Assembly: GCA_965237485.1 (NCBI GenBank)
Contig: CBDEFQ010000006.1
Coordinates: forward strand, 682,001 to 746,000
Source of the DNA: JAAELZ01 sp965237485
GTDB taxonomy: Bacteria; Pseudomonadota; Gammaproteobacteria; Arenicellales; Poriferihabitantaceae
DNA: 64,000 nucleotides
Direction: 5' to 3'
Shown here: piece after piece, positions 55,550 through 64,000 of the stretch
Layout of the letters: each line of letters begins with the position of its first letter
Numbering within the stretch: the first letter of the stretch is position 1
Notes under the pieces: generated by a model
What the model was told of the DNA's origin: nothing
Database searches by the model: none
The model's input: the letters and a program-made list of their open reading frames with translations, nothing else
Translations under genes and position numbers: made by a program

Positions 55550-56599
55550 CTACGCAGCCAATAATACTTCTTTTTGTGGGTTCAGCGCAACCGCACCACA
55601 AGGCCGCCAATTTCGGGTTTGGCCAGACCACCGATTAGGTTTTGCTGCTTTAGCTTCCTGATAAACAACTTCTCGTTTTGCTAATAGGGCACTATCTTCA
55701 CCGCGATAACGCTGGCCAGGTGTAACGTAGCGTATAGCACTGTGACGATGTTCTTCGTTATACCATTGCATAAACTTACCCACCCATTGGCGGGCGGCCT
55801 CTAAGCTATCGAAGCCTTGAGAAGGCCACGCAGGGCAATACTTTACCGTTCTAAACATGGATTCAATATAAGCGTTGTCATTGCTTACTCTTGGCCTTGA
55901 GTAAGAGGGCTTTATTCCTAATGCTTCTAACTTCGCTCTCATTGTGAACGATTTCATTGGGCTGCCATTATCACTGTGTAAGACGGGCATGCCATCGCAG
56001 CTAGCCACTTTTAGAGCCGCCTGAGACATCAACTGCGCACCTAATTCACCGCTTTCAACAGGATGTACTTCCCAGTGAACGCCATAGCGACTGTAAAGGT
56101 CTTCTACCATGTACAGGTAATAATGCTTGCCAATAGTACGCGTCGCCAAATAGGTGATATCCCACATCCACACAGCATTAGGTTTTAGTGCTATATGAGT
56201 ATCGGGTGTTCGGGACTGCTTTTGTTTGGCGCGGCCGCGGTGCTTCAATTGCCCATGCGCCTTGAGAACTCGATAAAAGCTAGACTCGCTGGCCACATAA
56301 ATACCTTTGTCAGCCAACTGCGGTACTATTTGCGACGGCGGCAAATGATTGTATGCCGATTCATTACATATCGATAAAATGTGTTGCTGCTCTTGCTCGC
56401 TTAGTTTATTGCCAGGTACTGGCTTTTCTACCAAAGGACGTTGATCACTGCGGATACTATCTTCTCCTTTTGGCTTCCAACGTCTAAGCGTAGACTCGGC
56501 AAGGCCAACCAACTCACAAGCACTTGAACGCTTTGAACCTGCGTCTACTGCTTCATTAACATCATTGATTACTTTAATGCGCGTCTGAGTCGTAATCAT
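55550..56599 (-). CDS. IS3-family OrfB transposase, ISc copy 5
   Basis: 349 residues, complete integrase core, start overlapping the OrfA stop. No disabling change seen. Confidence 0.92.
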   Translation of the reverse strand: MITTQTRIKVINDVNEAVDAGSKRSSACELVGLAESTLRRWKPKGEDSIRSDQRPLVEKPVPGNKLSEQEQQHILSICNESAYNHLPPSQIVPQLADKGIYVASESSFYRVLKAHGQLKHRGRAKQKQSRTPDTHIALKPNAVWMWDITYLATRTIGKHYYLYMVEDLYSRYGVHWEVHPVESGELGAQLMSQAALKVASCDGMPVLHSDNGSPMKSFTMRAKLEALGIKPSYSRPRVSNDNAYIESMFRTVKYCPAWPSQGFDSLEAARQWVGKFMQWYNEEHRHSAIRYVTPGQRYRGEDSALLAKREVVYQEAKAAKPNRWSGQTRNWRPCGAVALNPQKEVLLAA

Positions 56600-57087
56600 A
56601 CTTCCTCGTCCTCCCAAAGCGCCTGAAACTTTTTTTGTAATACTAATAATGCGGCCGTTTCAGCCAAGGCTTTATCTTTGCGGCGCAGCTGGGTTTCTAG
56701 CTTCTTCTTGTCTTTTTTTAACGCACGTATTTCATCACGCGCAACTTTAGGGCTAATGAGAGCCTCATCAACACCATTAATACAAGCTTCTCGCCATTGC
56801 GTTATTTGAGTAGGGTATAGGCCTTTCTCTCGGCAATACGCAGATAATTCTTGTTCATTCATCGCAGCAGTTTCAAGAACTACGGTGAACTTAGTTTGGC
56901 AATCCCACTGATTAGATGAATCACTATTAGGCATTAAAACTCCTGATCGTCTGGCTTTATTTCGCCAATCATACAAGGTTTGAACACTGATTCCTTCTTC
57001 TCTAGATATTTCTGCGAAGGACTGACTATTTGATGATAATAATTTAGATAAAACAGCTTCTCTTCGTTCTACGCTATATTTCGGCAT
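56596..57087 (-). CDS. IS3-family OrfA, ISc copy 5
   Basis: 163 residues, same protein as in copies 1-3, A7 slip site intact (seven T on the plus strand at about 56630-56636). Confidence 0.92.
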   Translation of the reverse strand: MPKYSVERREAVLSKLLSSNSQSFAEISREEGISVQTLYDWRNKARRSGVLMPNSDSSNQWDCQTKFTVVLETAAMNEQELSAYCREKGLYPTQITQWREACINGVDEALISPKVARDEIRALKKDKKKLETQLRRKDKALAETAALLVLQKKFQALWEDEEV

Positions 57088-57483
57088 GAGTATTTCTCCG
57101 CCGCCCCTTGTGAATTAAAATGTGTGCAACTACCCTGACGTCTGGGGCAAGGTACGACTGGCATTGCAGAATATGAACAAGGACGAAGAGAATGGATCCA
57201 TCTCCATTTCACCTTCGACAATCGCCACCAAACCGGAGTCTTGCGTATGTCAACGACATGGCGATACAGATAGATAGCCATGCCTAAAACCGTGCGCTCG
57301 TAACCGCCAGAATAACTTTATCTTTGTACTAGCACTAAATAACTATTTCAAAACCAGCCAAACTGAATGGCAACAAACCGTTTAGCCGCGGAGGTTAAAA
57401 TTATTCACAATTACTAACATTTTACTTGTTTAGTTAATCGATTATCGAATACATTCGCGCTTTAATCATTCAGGTAAGCACCA

Positions 57484-58743
57484 ATGTTGGGGTCCATTCT
57501 TAAAAGTACCTGGCCACTGTTTCTAGGCGTTAGTTTTCTAATGTTAGGCAATGGCTTGCAAGGCACACTAATTGGTTGGCGCGGCGACCATGAAGGCTTC
57601 ACCAGCACCACCATGGGTATCATTATGGCGGGGTATTTCTTGGGCTTTATGGGTGGCTCTAAGTTTTCCAAGTCCATTGTGGAAAATGTCGGACACATTC
57701 GTGTTTTTGCCGCTCTAGCCTCGGTGGCCTCTGCTGCAATATTGCTGCAATTAGTGTTTATTGACGAGCGCGTTTGGTTTGCGATGCGCATCGTCACTGG
57801 ATTTTGTTTTGCTGGTTCGTACGTTGTAGTTGAAAGTTGGCTAAATCAACGTGCTACAAATCTAACTCGCGGTAGTTTGTTTTCCATCTATATGGTAGTC
57901 ACTTTCGCCAGTCTAACGGCTGGCCAATGGTTGTTTAAGTTGAGTGATCCAAGCGGCGTTAATCTGTTCATTATCGCCTCGGTGTTACTGTCTTTGTCGC
58001 TAATTCCTTTGCTTATCAGCCGCACCGAAACACCCGAAGTTGAACATACTGACTCTATCGGCATGTTCAAGCTTTACAGAATTTCGCCCGCCGGTGTGTC
58101 TGGCCTAATACTCATCGGTATGGCGCAAAGTGCCATGTTCGCCATGGGTACGCTGTATGCAAAGCAAGTTGGTATGAATACCACTCAAATTGCTTCGTTC
58201 ATGAGCATCATGATTGCCTTCGGCGCCGTGTCACAATGGCCGCTAGGCAAAGTGTCGGACCTATTCGATCGTCGCGTTGTCATGGTTATCCTAGCGACTC
58301 TAGCAACGGGTGTATGCGCCTTCCTTTATTTTTTGGACCCATTACAATCCAAATTTATTTGGATCTACGGTGTGTTAGGCGCACTAAACCTTCCTCTGTA
58401 CGCAATCAGCATCGCCCATGCAAACGATCGTCTTGATCCCAGCCAGCTCGTAGGCGCAAGTAGTGCTTTGGTCTTTACCTTTGGCTTAGGCTCAGTAATA
58501 GGGCCGTTAACCGTAGGCGTCGTCTTAGATTTCGCCGGTGCAAATAGTTACTTTATATATTTAGCCCTTATTCACTTGGCCATAGTTGTTATCACCTGTC
58601 ACCACATCTCTCGCCGCGGGCGAGTGGCTGATGAACATCAAGTTCAGTATCAAGTCGTGCCTTTGCGAGGCACCGCCATTGTGATGGAAGCGATCGCTCA
58701 GCATACTGAAGATGCGATGGAAGAAGATAATGAATGGACCTAA
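57484..58743 (+). CDS. MFS transporter (YcaD-like)
   Basis: 419 residues, about 12 membrane helices. Glycine-rich MFS motifs are present (GWRGDHEGFTSTTMGIIMAG, YFLGFMGGSKFSKSIVENVG and RIVTGFCFAGSYVVVESWLN), and GKVSDLFDRRVVMV forms the second loop motif. The C-terminal ~45 residues are cytoplasmic and acidic (HTEDAMEEDNEWT). Substrate unknown. The ald gene follows at 58901 beyond a hairpin, so co-transcription is uncertain. The 200 bp upstream (57282-57483) show no gene. Confidence 0.85.
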   Translation: MLGSILKSTWPLFLGVSFLMLGNGLQGTLIGWRGDHEGFTSTTMGIIMAGYFLGFMGGSKFSKSIVENVGHIRVFAALASVASAAILLQLVFIDERVWFAMRIVTGFCFAGSYVVVESWLNQRATNLTRGSLFSIYMVVTFASLTAGQWLFKLSDPSGVNLFIIASVLLSLSLIPLLISRTETPEVEHTDSIGMFKLYRISPAGVSGLILIGMAQSAMFAMGTLYAKQVGMNTTQIASFMSIMIAFGAVSQWPLGKVSDLFDRRVVMVILATLATGVCAFLYFLDPLQSKFIWIYGVLGALNLPLYAISIAHANDRLDPSQLVGASSALVFTFGLGSVIGPLTVGVVLDFAGANSYFIYLALIHLAIVVITCHHISRRGRVADEHQVQYQVVPLRGTAIVMEAIAQHTEDAMEEDNEWT

Positions 58744-58801
58744 GCCTTGCACGGTAAATTCGAATCTGGCCTGAAAAAAACCTAAGTGCTGGTACTATTT
58801 T

Positions 58802-58822
58802 GGTAGGCTATCTGAGCCTACC
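58802..58822. terminator. Hairpin between the MFS gene and ald
   Basis: GGTAGGC / GCCTACC, a 7-bp perfect stem with a 7-base loop, no strong T run. Possible factor-dependent terminator. Confidence 0.4.
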
Positions 58823-58900
58823 TTAGCGACCCTAAAACTTCCGCGAATTTGCATCAGCAAGCTCGTTCTATTTGTTATTGATTTTTTAGAGGATCAAGCA

Positions 58901-60016
58901 ATGCTACTAGGTGTACCTAAAGAGATAAAAAACCACGAATACCGAGTCGGCATGACGCCATCAAGTGTGCAAGAGATGACGGTAAATGGTCATTCTGTGT
59001 TGGTTCAAGCTAATGCAGGTTTGGGTATCGGTGCAAGCGACGCAGACTATACTGTCGCGGGTGCGACCATCATGGAGCAAGCCGAAGATATTTTCGCAAA
59101 AGCCGACATGATTGTTAAGGTGAAGGAACCGCAAGCAACCGAATGCGCAATGCTACGCGAAGGTCAAATTTTATATACCTATCTGCACCTTGCTCCAGAC
59201 CCTGAACAAACCAAGGCGCTGGTAGCCAGTGGCGCAGTTTGCATCGCTTACGAGACGGTTACCTCTGCCATAGGCGGATTGCCGTTGTTAGCCCCAATGT
59301 CTAAAGTGGCAGGCCGTTTGGCCATACAAGCTGGCGCACACCATCTAGAACAACCACAAGGTGGTTTAGGCAAATTACTGGGCGGCGTTCCGGGTGTTCC
59401 ACCTGCTAAAGTCACAATCATTGGTGCTGGTGTTGTCGGAACCCACGCATCGCACATTGCTGTAGGCATGGGCGCTGACGTATGGGTGCTTGATCGTAAC
59501 CCTGACGTATTAGAACGCCACTGGGAACAGTTCGGCCGTACAACTAACGCAGTTTACTCAACTCGTGCAGTGCTAGAAGAGCATGTATTGTCAGCTGATG
59601 TCGTAGTTGGAGGGGTATTGATCCCAGGTGCTGAAGCGCCTAAATTAGTTACTCGCGACATGATCAGTCAAATGCAAAAAGGCTCTGTAGTGGTCGATGT
59701 AGCCATTGATCAAGGCGGTTGTTTTGAAACCTCAAAAGCCACCACGCACGCTGAGCCTACTTATATAGTTGACGATGTAGTGCATTACTGCGTGGCTAAT
59801 ATGCCTGGCGCTGTGCCGCGCACCTCAACTTATGCCTTGAACAATGTCACTTTGCCGCACGCAATAAATATTGCTAATAAGGGTTATAAACAGGCTCTGC
59901 TAGATGATGAGCACTTGCGAAATGGCTTGAACGTAATTTCTGGTAAGATCACCGAGAAAGCAGTCGCTCAAGATTTGGGCTACGACTATGTCCCTGCTTT
60001 AGACACACTAGTTTAA
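58901..60016 (+). CDS. ald: Alanine dehydrogenase
   Basis: 371 residues, the standard length. It oxidises L-alanine to pyruvate, ammonium and NADH. The N-terminal MLLGVPKEIKNHEYRVGMTP with RVGMTP substrate loop, Lys in MIVKVKEPQ, His in YLHLAPDP, NAD motif IIGAGVVGTHASHIAVGMGA and VVDVAIDQGGC are typical. GAGGATC precedes the ATG. Next to xsc, its role is to regenerate pyruvate and release ammonium from the alanine made by Tpa (and PhnW). Confidence 0.95.
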   Translation: MLLGVPKEIKNHEYRVGMTPSSVQEMTVNGHSVLVQANAGLGIGASDADYTVAGATIMEQAEDIFAKADMIVKVKEPQATECAMLREGQILYTYLHLAPDPEQTKALVASGAVCIAYETVTSAIGGLPLLAPMSKVAGRLAIQAGAHHLEQPQGGLGKLLGGVPGVPPAKVTIIGAGVVGTHASHIAVGMGADVWVLDRNPDVLERHWEQFGRTTNAVYSTRAVLEEHVLSADVVVGGVLIPGAEAPKLVTRDMISQMQKGSVVVDVAIDQGGCFETSKATTHAEPTYIVDDVVHYCVANMPGAVPRTSTYALNNVTLPHAINIANKGYKQALLDDEHLRNGLNVISGKITEKAVAQDLGYDYVPALDTLV

Positions 60017-60099
60017 AGAAACCTTTTTTTATATCAATTATAAAGTTAGCCATAATGTGCCAGCTTTTTTGAACTAACAACTCTATTGAGGATACAAGT

Positions 60100-61860
60100 A
60101 TGAGAATGACTCCGAGTGAAGCGTTCGTAGAAACATTAGTTGCCAACAATGTCACTACGATGTTTGGCATTATGGGCTCAGCGTTCATGGATGCAATGGA
60201 TATCTTTGCTCCAGCAGGCATTGAACTAGTCCCTGTAGTACACGAGCAAGGTGCAGCCCATATGGCTGACGGATATGCACGTGCGAGCGGCCGTCATGGT
60301 GTGGTCATAGGTCAAAATGGGCCAGGCATCTCGAACTGTGTAACGGCTATTGCGGCTGCTTATTGGGCACACACGCCGGTGGTAATCGTTACCCCTGAAG
60401 CAGGCACCATAGGTACCGGTTTAGGTGGCTTCCAAGAAGGCAACCAACTGCCAATGTTCCAAGAGCATGTTAAATACCAAGGCCACGTAAATAACCCTAA
60501 CCGTATGGCTGAATATACTGCACGTTGCTTTGACCGCGCCATGTCAGAGATGGGCCCAACCCAGCTAAACATCCCGCGTGATTATTTTTACGGCGACATC
60601 GATGTAGAAATCCCACAACCGATGGTTTTAGAACGCGGTCCAGGCGGCAAGAACAAGCTGGATGAAGCTGCTGAAATGCTGGCCAGCGCCAAGTTCCCTG
60701 TTATCGTTGCTGGCGGTGGCGTAGTTATGGGCAATGCCGTCGAGCAAGCCAAAGCACTGGCTGAGCGTTTAGGTGCGCCCGTAGTAAACAGCTATTTGCA
60801 TAACGATTCATTCCCAGCCAGCCACGATTTGTGGTGTGGACCGCTAGGTTATCAAGGCTCAAAAGCCGCAATGCGCTTGATCTCACAAGCCGATACGGTT
60901 ATTGCTTTAGGCACCCGCTTGGGCCCATTTGGCACCTTGGCGCAGCACGGTATGGATTATTGGCCAAAAGACGCCAACATCATACAAATTGATGCTGACA
61001 ATAAAATGCTTGGTTTAGTTAAGAAAATTTCGGTTGGGATTTGCGGTGACGCTGGCGAATCGGCAGACGCGCTAACCGAACGCCTTGCAGGCCGTACATT
61101 GGTTTGTGACGCAACTAAAGCACAGCGCGCACAGAAAATTGCGGATGAAAAATCGGCATGGGAAGAAGAACTGACTAACTGGACACATGAAACAGATCAG
61201 TTTAGCTTAGACATGATAGCTGAAAACGAAGACGCAGGCTTAGGCTATGCTTCTCCACGCCAAATTCTGCGCGAGCTAGAAAAAGCGATGCCTCCGCACG
61301 CGATGGTTTCAACTGATATTGGGAACATCAACTCAGTTGCCAATAGCTACTTGCGCTTTGAAGAGCCACGCAGCTTTTTCGCACCGATGTCTTGGGGTAA
61401 CTGTGGTTACGCACTACCCACTATGATCGGTGCCAAAAAAGCATGCCCTGAACGCCCTGCTATTTCGTATGCAGGCGACGGCGCTTGGGCCATGAGTATG
61501 ACGGAAATCATGACCTGCGTACGCCACGACATTCCTGTCACGGCTATTGTGTTCCACAACGGCCAATGGGGCGCAGAAAAGAAAAATCAGGTAGATTTTT
61601 ACGACCGCCGTTTTGTCGCAGCCGAGCTAACCGATCAGAACTTCACTAACATTGCCATCGCAATGGGCACCGAAGCAATCACCGTGACTAAGCTAGAGGA
61701 AGTAGGACCAGCACTTAAGAAAGCTATCGACATGCAAATGATCGAGAAGAAAACTTGTGTAATCGAAATTTTTGCAACGCGCGAATTGGGCGACCCTTTC
61801 CGTAAAGACGCGCTAAGCAAGCCAGTTCGTCATTTAGCGAAGTACAAAGATTTCGTTTAA
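60100..61860 (+). CDS. xsc: Sulfoacetaldehyde acetyltransferase
   Basis: 586 residues, thiamine-diphosphate enzyme. It converts sulfoacetaldehyde and phosphate to acetyl phosphate and sulfite. Residues: catalytic Glu49 in VVHEQGAAHMADGYARASG, FQEGNQLPMFQEHVKYQGHV (characteristic of Xsc), the ThDP/Mg motif AGDGAWAMSMTEI ... FHNGQWGAEKKNQ, and the C-terminal DPFRKDALSKPVR tail. GAGGATAC precedes the ATG; ald ends 83 bp upstream. Completes taurine dissimilation with Tpa. No pta or sulfite-oxidising gene is in the window. Confidence 0.95.
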   Translation: MRMTPSEAFVETLVANNVTTMFGIMGSAFMDAMDIFAPAGIELVPVVHEQGAAHMADGYARASGRHGVVIGQNGPGISNCVTAIAAAYWAHTPVVIVTPEAGTIGTGLGGFQEGNQLPMFQEHVKYQGHVNNPNRMAEYTARCFDRAMSEMGPTQLNIPRDYFYGDIDVEIPQPMVLERGPGGKNKLDEAAEMLASAKFPVIVAGGGVVMGNAVEQAKALAERLGAPVVNSYLHNDSFPASHDLWCGPLGYQGSKAAMRLISQADTVIALGTRLGPFGTLAQHGMDYWPKDANIIQIDADNKMLGLVKKISVGICGDAGESADALTERLAGRTLVCDATKAQRAQKIADEKSAWEEELTNWTHETDQFSLDMIAENEDAGLGYASPRQILRELEKAMPPHAMVSTDIGNINSVANSYLRFEEPRSFFAPMSWGNCGYALPTMIGAKKACPERPAISYAGDGAWAMSMTEIMTCVRHDIPVTAIVFHNGQWGAEKKNQVDFYDRRFVAAELTDQNFTNIAIAMGTEAITVTKLEEVGPALKKAIDMQMIEKKTCVIEIFATRELGDPFRKDALSKPVRHLAKYKDFV

Positions 61861-61881
61861 GGCTTAAACGCTATCCTGCCA

Positions 61882-61918
61882 AAGGGCGCATTATCCGATG
61901 CGCCCTTATTTGTTTTTT
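61882..61918 (+). terminator. Rho-independent terminator after xsc
   Basis: AAGGGCGCAT / ATGCGCCCTT, a 10-bp perfect stem with a 6-base loop, followed by ATTTGTTTTTT. Confidence 0.88.
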
Positions 61919-61924
61919 GGACCG

Positions 61925-62350
61925 TTAACGCTTCCCCCGCGGTGGTAATTCGTCGTATTTCGGCAAACCACCCGTGTCCCGATACCAGCTTGCAGCTGAT
62001 GCGCAATGTATGTTCTGCGATGGTTTAATATCCAAATCGTCATCCAAGGTACCTGCAGGAATAATTACCACTGAAGCATTTTTTGATAACCACGGCAATG
62101 AGGAACCACAGACATTACAAAATGTCGTCGCAAAATATTTTGTGCCTATAGGTTCAAATCGCGTGATACTTTCATTTTCTTTTAGCCACCTAAATTGTAC
62201 AGGCCGAACAAAGAGGTTGGAGGCAAATGCGCTGCCCGTAAACTTACGGCACCGAGAGCAATGACAGTGTTGAAAGATATTGATGTGCCCACTAATTTCA
62301 TATTCAGCTGCCCCGCATAAACAACTACCCTTGCACTTACTAACAGTCAT
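61925..62350 (-). CDS. GFA-family (Mss4-like) zinc protein
   Basis: 141 residues. Cysteine motifs GSCLCGAAEYE, HCHCSRCRKFTGSAF and FCNVCGSSLPW bind two zinc ions, as in the glutathione-dependent formaldehyde-activating family. The C-terminal HCASAASWYRD segment (from IHCASAASW) is also typical. Function is uncertain; a thiol-adduct carrier or lyase is possible. It starts 14 bp after the GNAT gene on the same strand. Confidence 0.85.
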   Translation of the reverse strand: MTVSKCKGSCLCGAAEYEISGHINIFQHCHCSRCRKFTGSAFASNLFVRPVQFRWLKENESITRFEPIGTKYFATTFCNVCGSSLPWLSKNASVVIIPAGTLDDDLDIKPSQNIHCASAASWYRDTGGLPKYDELPPRGKR

Positions 62351-62363
62351 ATTCAGAACCTAT

Positions 62364-62780
62364 TTAAACGTGTTTACCCATACTAAGGCGCTCTTCTACA
62401 TTAAACCCCAAATCCTTATAAAAAGCTTCGACCGAATAGTTATCAGCACGAATTTGTAAGTTTAACTTCTTGCACCCCCTCTTTTTTAGCTCGGCAGTAG
62501 CGTAAGCGACTAAGCGTTCCCCTATACCACGCCGGCGCATTGTTTGGTCAACTGCTACGGCATACAACCAACCACGGTGACCATCATATCCAGCCATGCA
62601 CGCTCCGACAATCTGGCCTGCAGACTGGCAGATGAATATCAAATCGTCCACCTTTAGTTTTGCTGGAATCACAACCACAGGGGAGTTGTGCGCTGGATCA
62701 TCAGGAAACTGAGTTTCCCAAAACGTAACTAGCGCGGCGTTATCATTATTGTTGTACTTACGTAATGTTATCGAACCCAT
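62364..62780 (-). CDS. GNAT-family acetyltransferase
   Basis: 138 residues. The acetyl-CoA motif is AVAVDQTMRRRGIGERLVAY (R-x-x-G-x-G), with the preceding GYDGHRGWLY strand and the C-terminal NLQIRADNYSVEAFYKDLGF. This is the YpeA-type small N-acetyltransferase pattern. Substrate unknown. Followed closely by the GFA gene. Confidence 0.87.
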   Translation of the reverse strand: MGSITLRKYNNNDNAALVTFWETQFPDDPAHNSPVVVIPAKLKVDDLIFICQSAGQIVGACMAGYDGHRGWLYAVAVDQTMRRRGIGERLVAYATAELKKRGCKKLNLQIRADNYSVEAFYKDLGFNVEERLSMGKHV

Positions 62781-62938
62781 GGTTTACTTGCGCTTTGAAT
62801 CCGGCTAAAGATACCATGCATCGAGAGAGATAAAGCGTTAAACTCGCGCGCCTTCTCGGTTGAAACCTGTAGTTTAAGCAGCAGCTTCCTAAATAACCAA
62901 GAAAAACCTCACTATCCCCTCGTATAAGAGGCAAAACC

Positions 62939-64000
62939 ATGTCAAGCGAATCGGTCACTCAATTTAACCAATTAGCACTAGCTAAACCTTTGCTAACGGC
63001 GTTAAACCAACTAGGGTATGAGGCGCCTACACCTATTCAAGCGCAAACAATTCCTCGGTTGTTAGAAGGCAAAGATGTATTAGGCCAAGCGCAAACCGGA
63101 ACCGGGAAAACGGCTGCCTTCGCGCTGCCCTTAGTCACTAGACTCGATTTAAAGCTCAATGCACCGCAAGTGTTGGTGTTAACCCCTACGCGTGAATTAG
63201 CGATACAGGTTGCTGAAGCATTTCAACAATACGCCAAATTGATTGACGGCTTTCGAGTGCTACCCATTTATGGCGGGCAAGAATACCGTACCCAGATTCG
63301 TGGACTTAGCAGAGGCGTGCACGTTATTGTCGGTACCCCCGGTCGCGTTATGGACCATATGCGCCGCGGCACTCTAAAGCTCAACACGCTGCAAGCTCTA
63401 GTACTTGATGAAGCCGATGAAATGCTGCGCATGGGATTTATTGATGACGTTGAATGGGTGCTGGAGCAATCTCCATCCACACGCCAAATTGCACTGTTCT
63501 CGGCCACCATACCAAAAGAAATAGAGCGCATTGCTAAGCGACACCTCAATGACCCAGCTATCATCTCTATTAAAGAATCGACCGCCACCGCCAGCACCAT
63601 TCGACAGTGCTGTTTAGTCGTCAAGGGCCATCAGAAACTAGAGGCGATGACGCGCATTCTTGAAGCTGAAGAGTTCGACGCAATCATCGTATTTGTGCGC
63701 ACTAAAAACGCTACTTTAGAATTGGCGCAAAAACTCGAAGCGCGGGGTTACTCTGTCGCCCCTTTAAATGGTGATATTGCGCAAAACCAGCGCGAAAAAA
63801 CCATTGAACGCCTTAAAAATAAAAAGATAGATATTCTCGTTGCAACGGATGTAGCAGCGCGTGGGCTCGATGTAGACCGCATTAGCCACGTAATCAATTT
63901 TGATATCCCCTACGACACGGAAGCATATATACACCGTATCGGACGCACTGGCCGCGCTGGCCGTACCGGGGATGCGATATTGTTTGTTGCGCCTAGAGAG
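62939..64000 (+). CDS. deaD: DEAD-box ATP-dependent RNA helicase (DeaD/CsdA-like), 3' end outside window
   Basis: 354 codons from the ATG at 62939, open to the edge. Q motif (FNQLALAKPLLTALNQLGYE, APTPIQ), Walker A AQTGTGKT, PTRELA, GTPGRVMD, DEADEML, SAT, and helicase C motifs VATDVAARGLDVDR and YIHRIGRTGRAGRTGD are all present. It unwinds structured RNA in ribosome assembly and cold adaptation. The presence of the CsdA-specific C-terminal domain cannot be judged, so RhlE/RhlB-type relatives are less likely but not excluded. Confidence 0.93.
   Translation, partial: MSSESVTQFNQLALAKPLLTALNQLGYEAPTPIQAQTIPRLLEGKDVLGQAQTGTGKTAAFALPLVTRLDLKLNAPQVLVLTPTRELAIQVAEAFQQYAKLIDGFRVLPIYGGQEYRTQIRGLSRGVHVIVGTPGRVMDHMRRGTLKLNTLQALVLDEADEMLRMGFIDDVEWVLEQSPSTRQIALFSATIPKEIERIAKRHLNDPAIISIKESTATASTIRQCCLVVKGHQKLEAMTRILEAEEFDAIIVFVRTKNATLELAQKLEARGYSVAPLNGDIAQNQREKTIERLKNKKIDILVATDVAARGLDVDRISHVINFDIPYDTEAYIHRIGRTGRAGRTGDAILFVAPRE

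Larger units (their letters stand above)
55520..57147 (-). mobile_element. ISc copy 5 (IS3 family, 1628 bp) in IS66 tnpB
   Basis: Full ends; CAAG duplicated at 55516-55519 and 57148-57151. Confidence 0.95.
55318..57281 (-). pseudogene. IS66-family TnpB, interrupted by ISc copy 5 and frameshifted
   Basis: The N-terminal part AIYLYRHVVDIRK (from 57281) is followed, after one missing base near 57243, by SGLVAIVEGEMEMDPFSSSL and FIFCNASRTLVKLVGW. Excising ISc copy 5 and one CAAG joins this to EGNGFILWMKRIDKARFRWP. Rebuilt length is about 110 residues, usual for TnpB accessory proteins of IS66. The stop at 55318 lies 35 bp before the tnpC start, the normal IS66 order. Confidence 0.8.

Noticed and set aside
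57888..58070. Short reverse ORFs within the MFS, phn and xsc genes
   Set aside because: All lie antisense to well-supported genes and lack ribosome-binding sites.

Overview
The window looks like a chromosomal segment of a marine, IS-riddled gammaproteobacterium. This is inferred from the moderate base composition, the style of the catabolic genes and the absence of any plasmid or phage backbone; no species call is possible. Two kinds of DNA alternate: intact, well-ordered catabolic operons, and islands in which nearly every gene is cut by nested insertion sequences.

Left island (1-16.2 kb). A nuclease/methylase-type restriction-modification gene enters from the left edge, followed by its specificity gene, which is split by an IS and frameshifted. 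An attC-like site follows directly, then a vapBC pair, a second attC-like site and the start of a sterol-desaturase-like gene: a remnant of a gene-cassette array without its integrase. The first attC is split by an IS110/IS1111-type element, which itself carries an IS256-type IS and an IS5-type IS, the latter holding yet another IS256-type copy. IS3-, IS1182-, IS5- and IS66-type pieces follow.

First catabolic block (16.3-30.6 kb). A frameshifted HAD phosphatase gene, mmsA, tauC/tauB, tpa, a MocR regulator (probably tauR), a large FAD/GcvT demethylase-type oxidoreductase, and a three-gene 2-aminoethylphosphonate (AEP) ABC transporter. Tpa moves the taurine amino group to pyruvate. Ald (58.9 kb) would recycle the alanine, and Xsc (60.1 kb) would turn sulfoacetaldehyde into acetyl phosphate and sulfite.

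Middle island (31-44.3 kb). A GcvA-type LysR gene is split by a 5.6-kb composite-transposon-like unit with a perfect 8-bp target duplication. The unit carries an AbiJ_NTD3-like/PD-(D/E)XK gene (putative phage defence) and an interrupted glycosyltransferase, bracketed by three copies of a 19-bp palindrome. A second, intact LysR gene and a membrane-protein gene cut by three separate insertions follow.

Second catabolic block (44.4-51.6 kb). DUF47/PhoU-like protein and Pit phosphate transporter, then phnW-phnA-phnY (AEP to phosphonoacetaldehyde to phosphonoacetate to acetate plus phosphate), a DMT exporter and tRNA-Val(GAC).

Third island (51.9-57.3 kb). A decayed IS66 element is cut by IS256- and IS3-type copies and hairpin MITEs. 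The right end (57.5-64 kb) holds an MFS transporter, ald, xsc, a GFA-type protein, a GNAT acetyltransferase and a DEAD-box helicase running off the edge.

Boundaries of most elements were fixed from terminal inverted repeats and target-site duplications. Removing the elements restores host reading frames in lysR, the glycosyltransferase gene and the IS110- and IS5-type transposase genes exactly. hsdS, the membrane-protein gene and tnpB additionally need one missing base.
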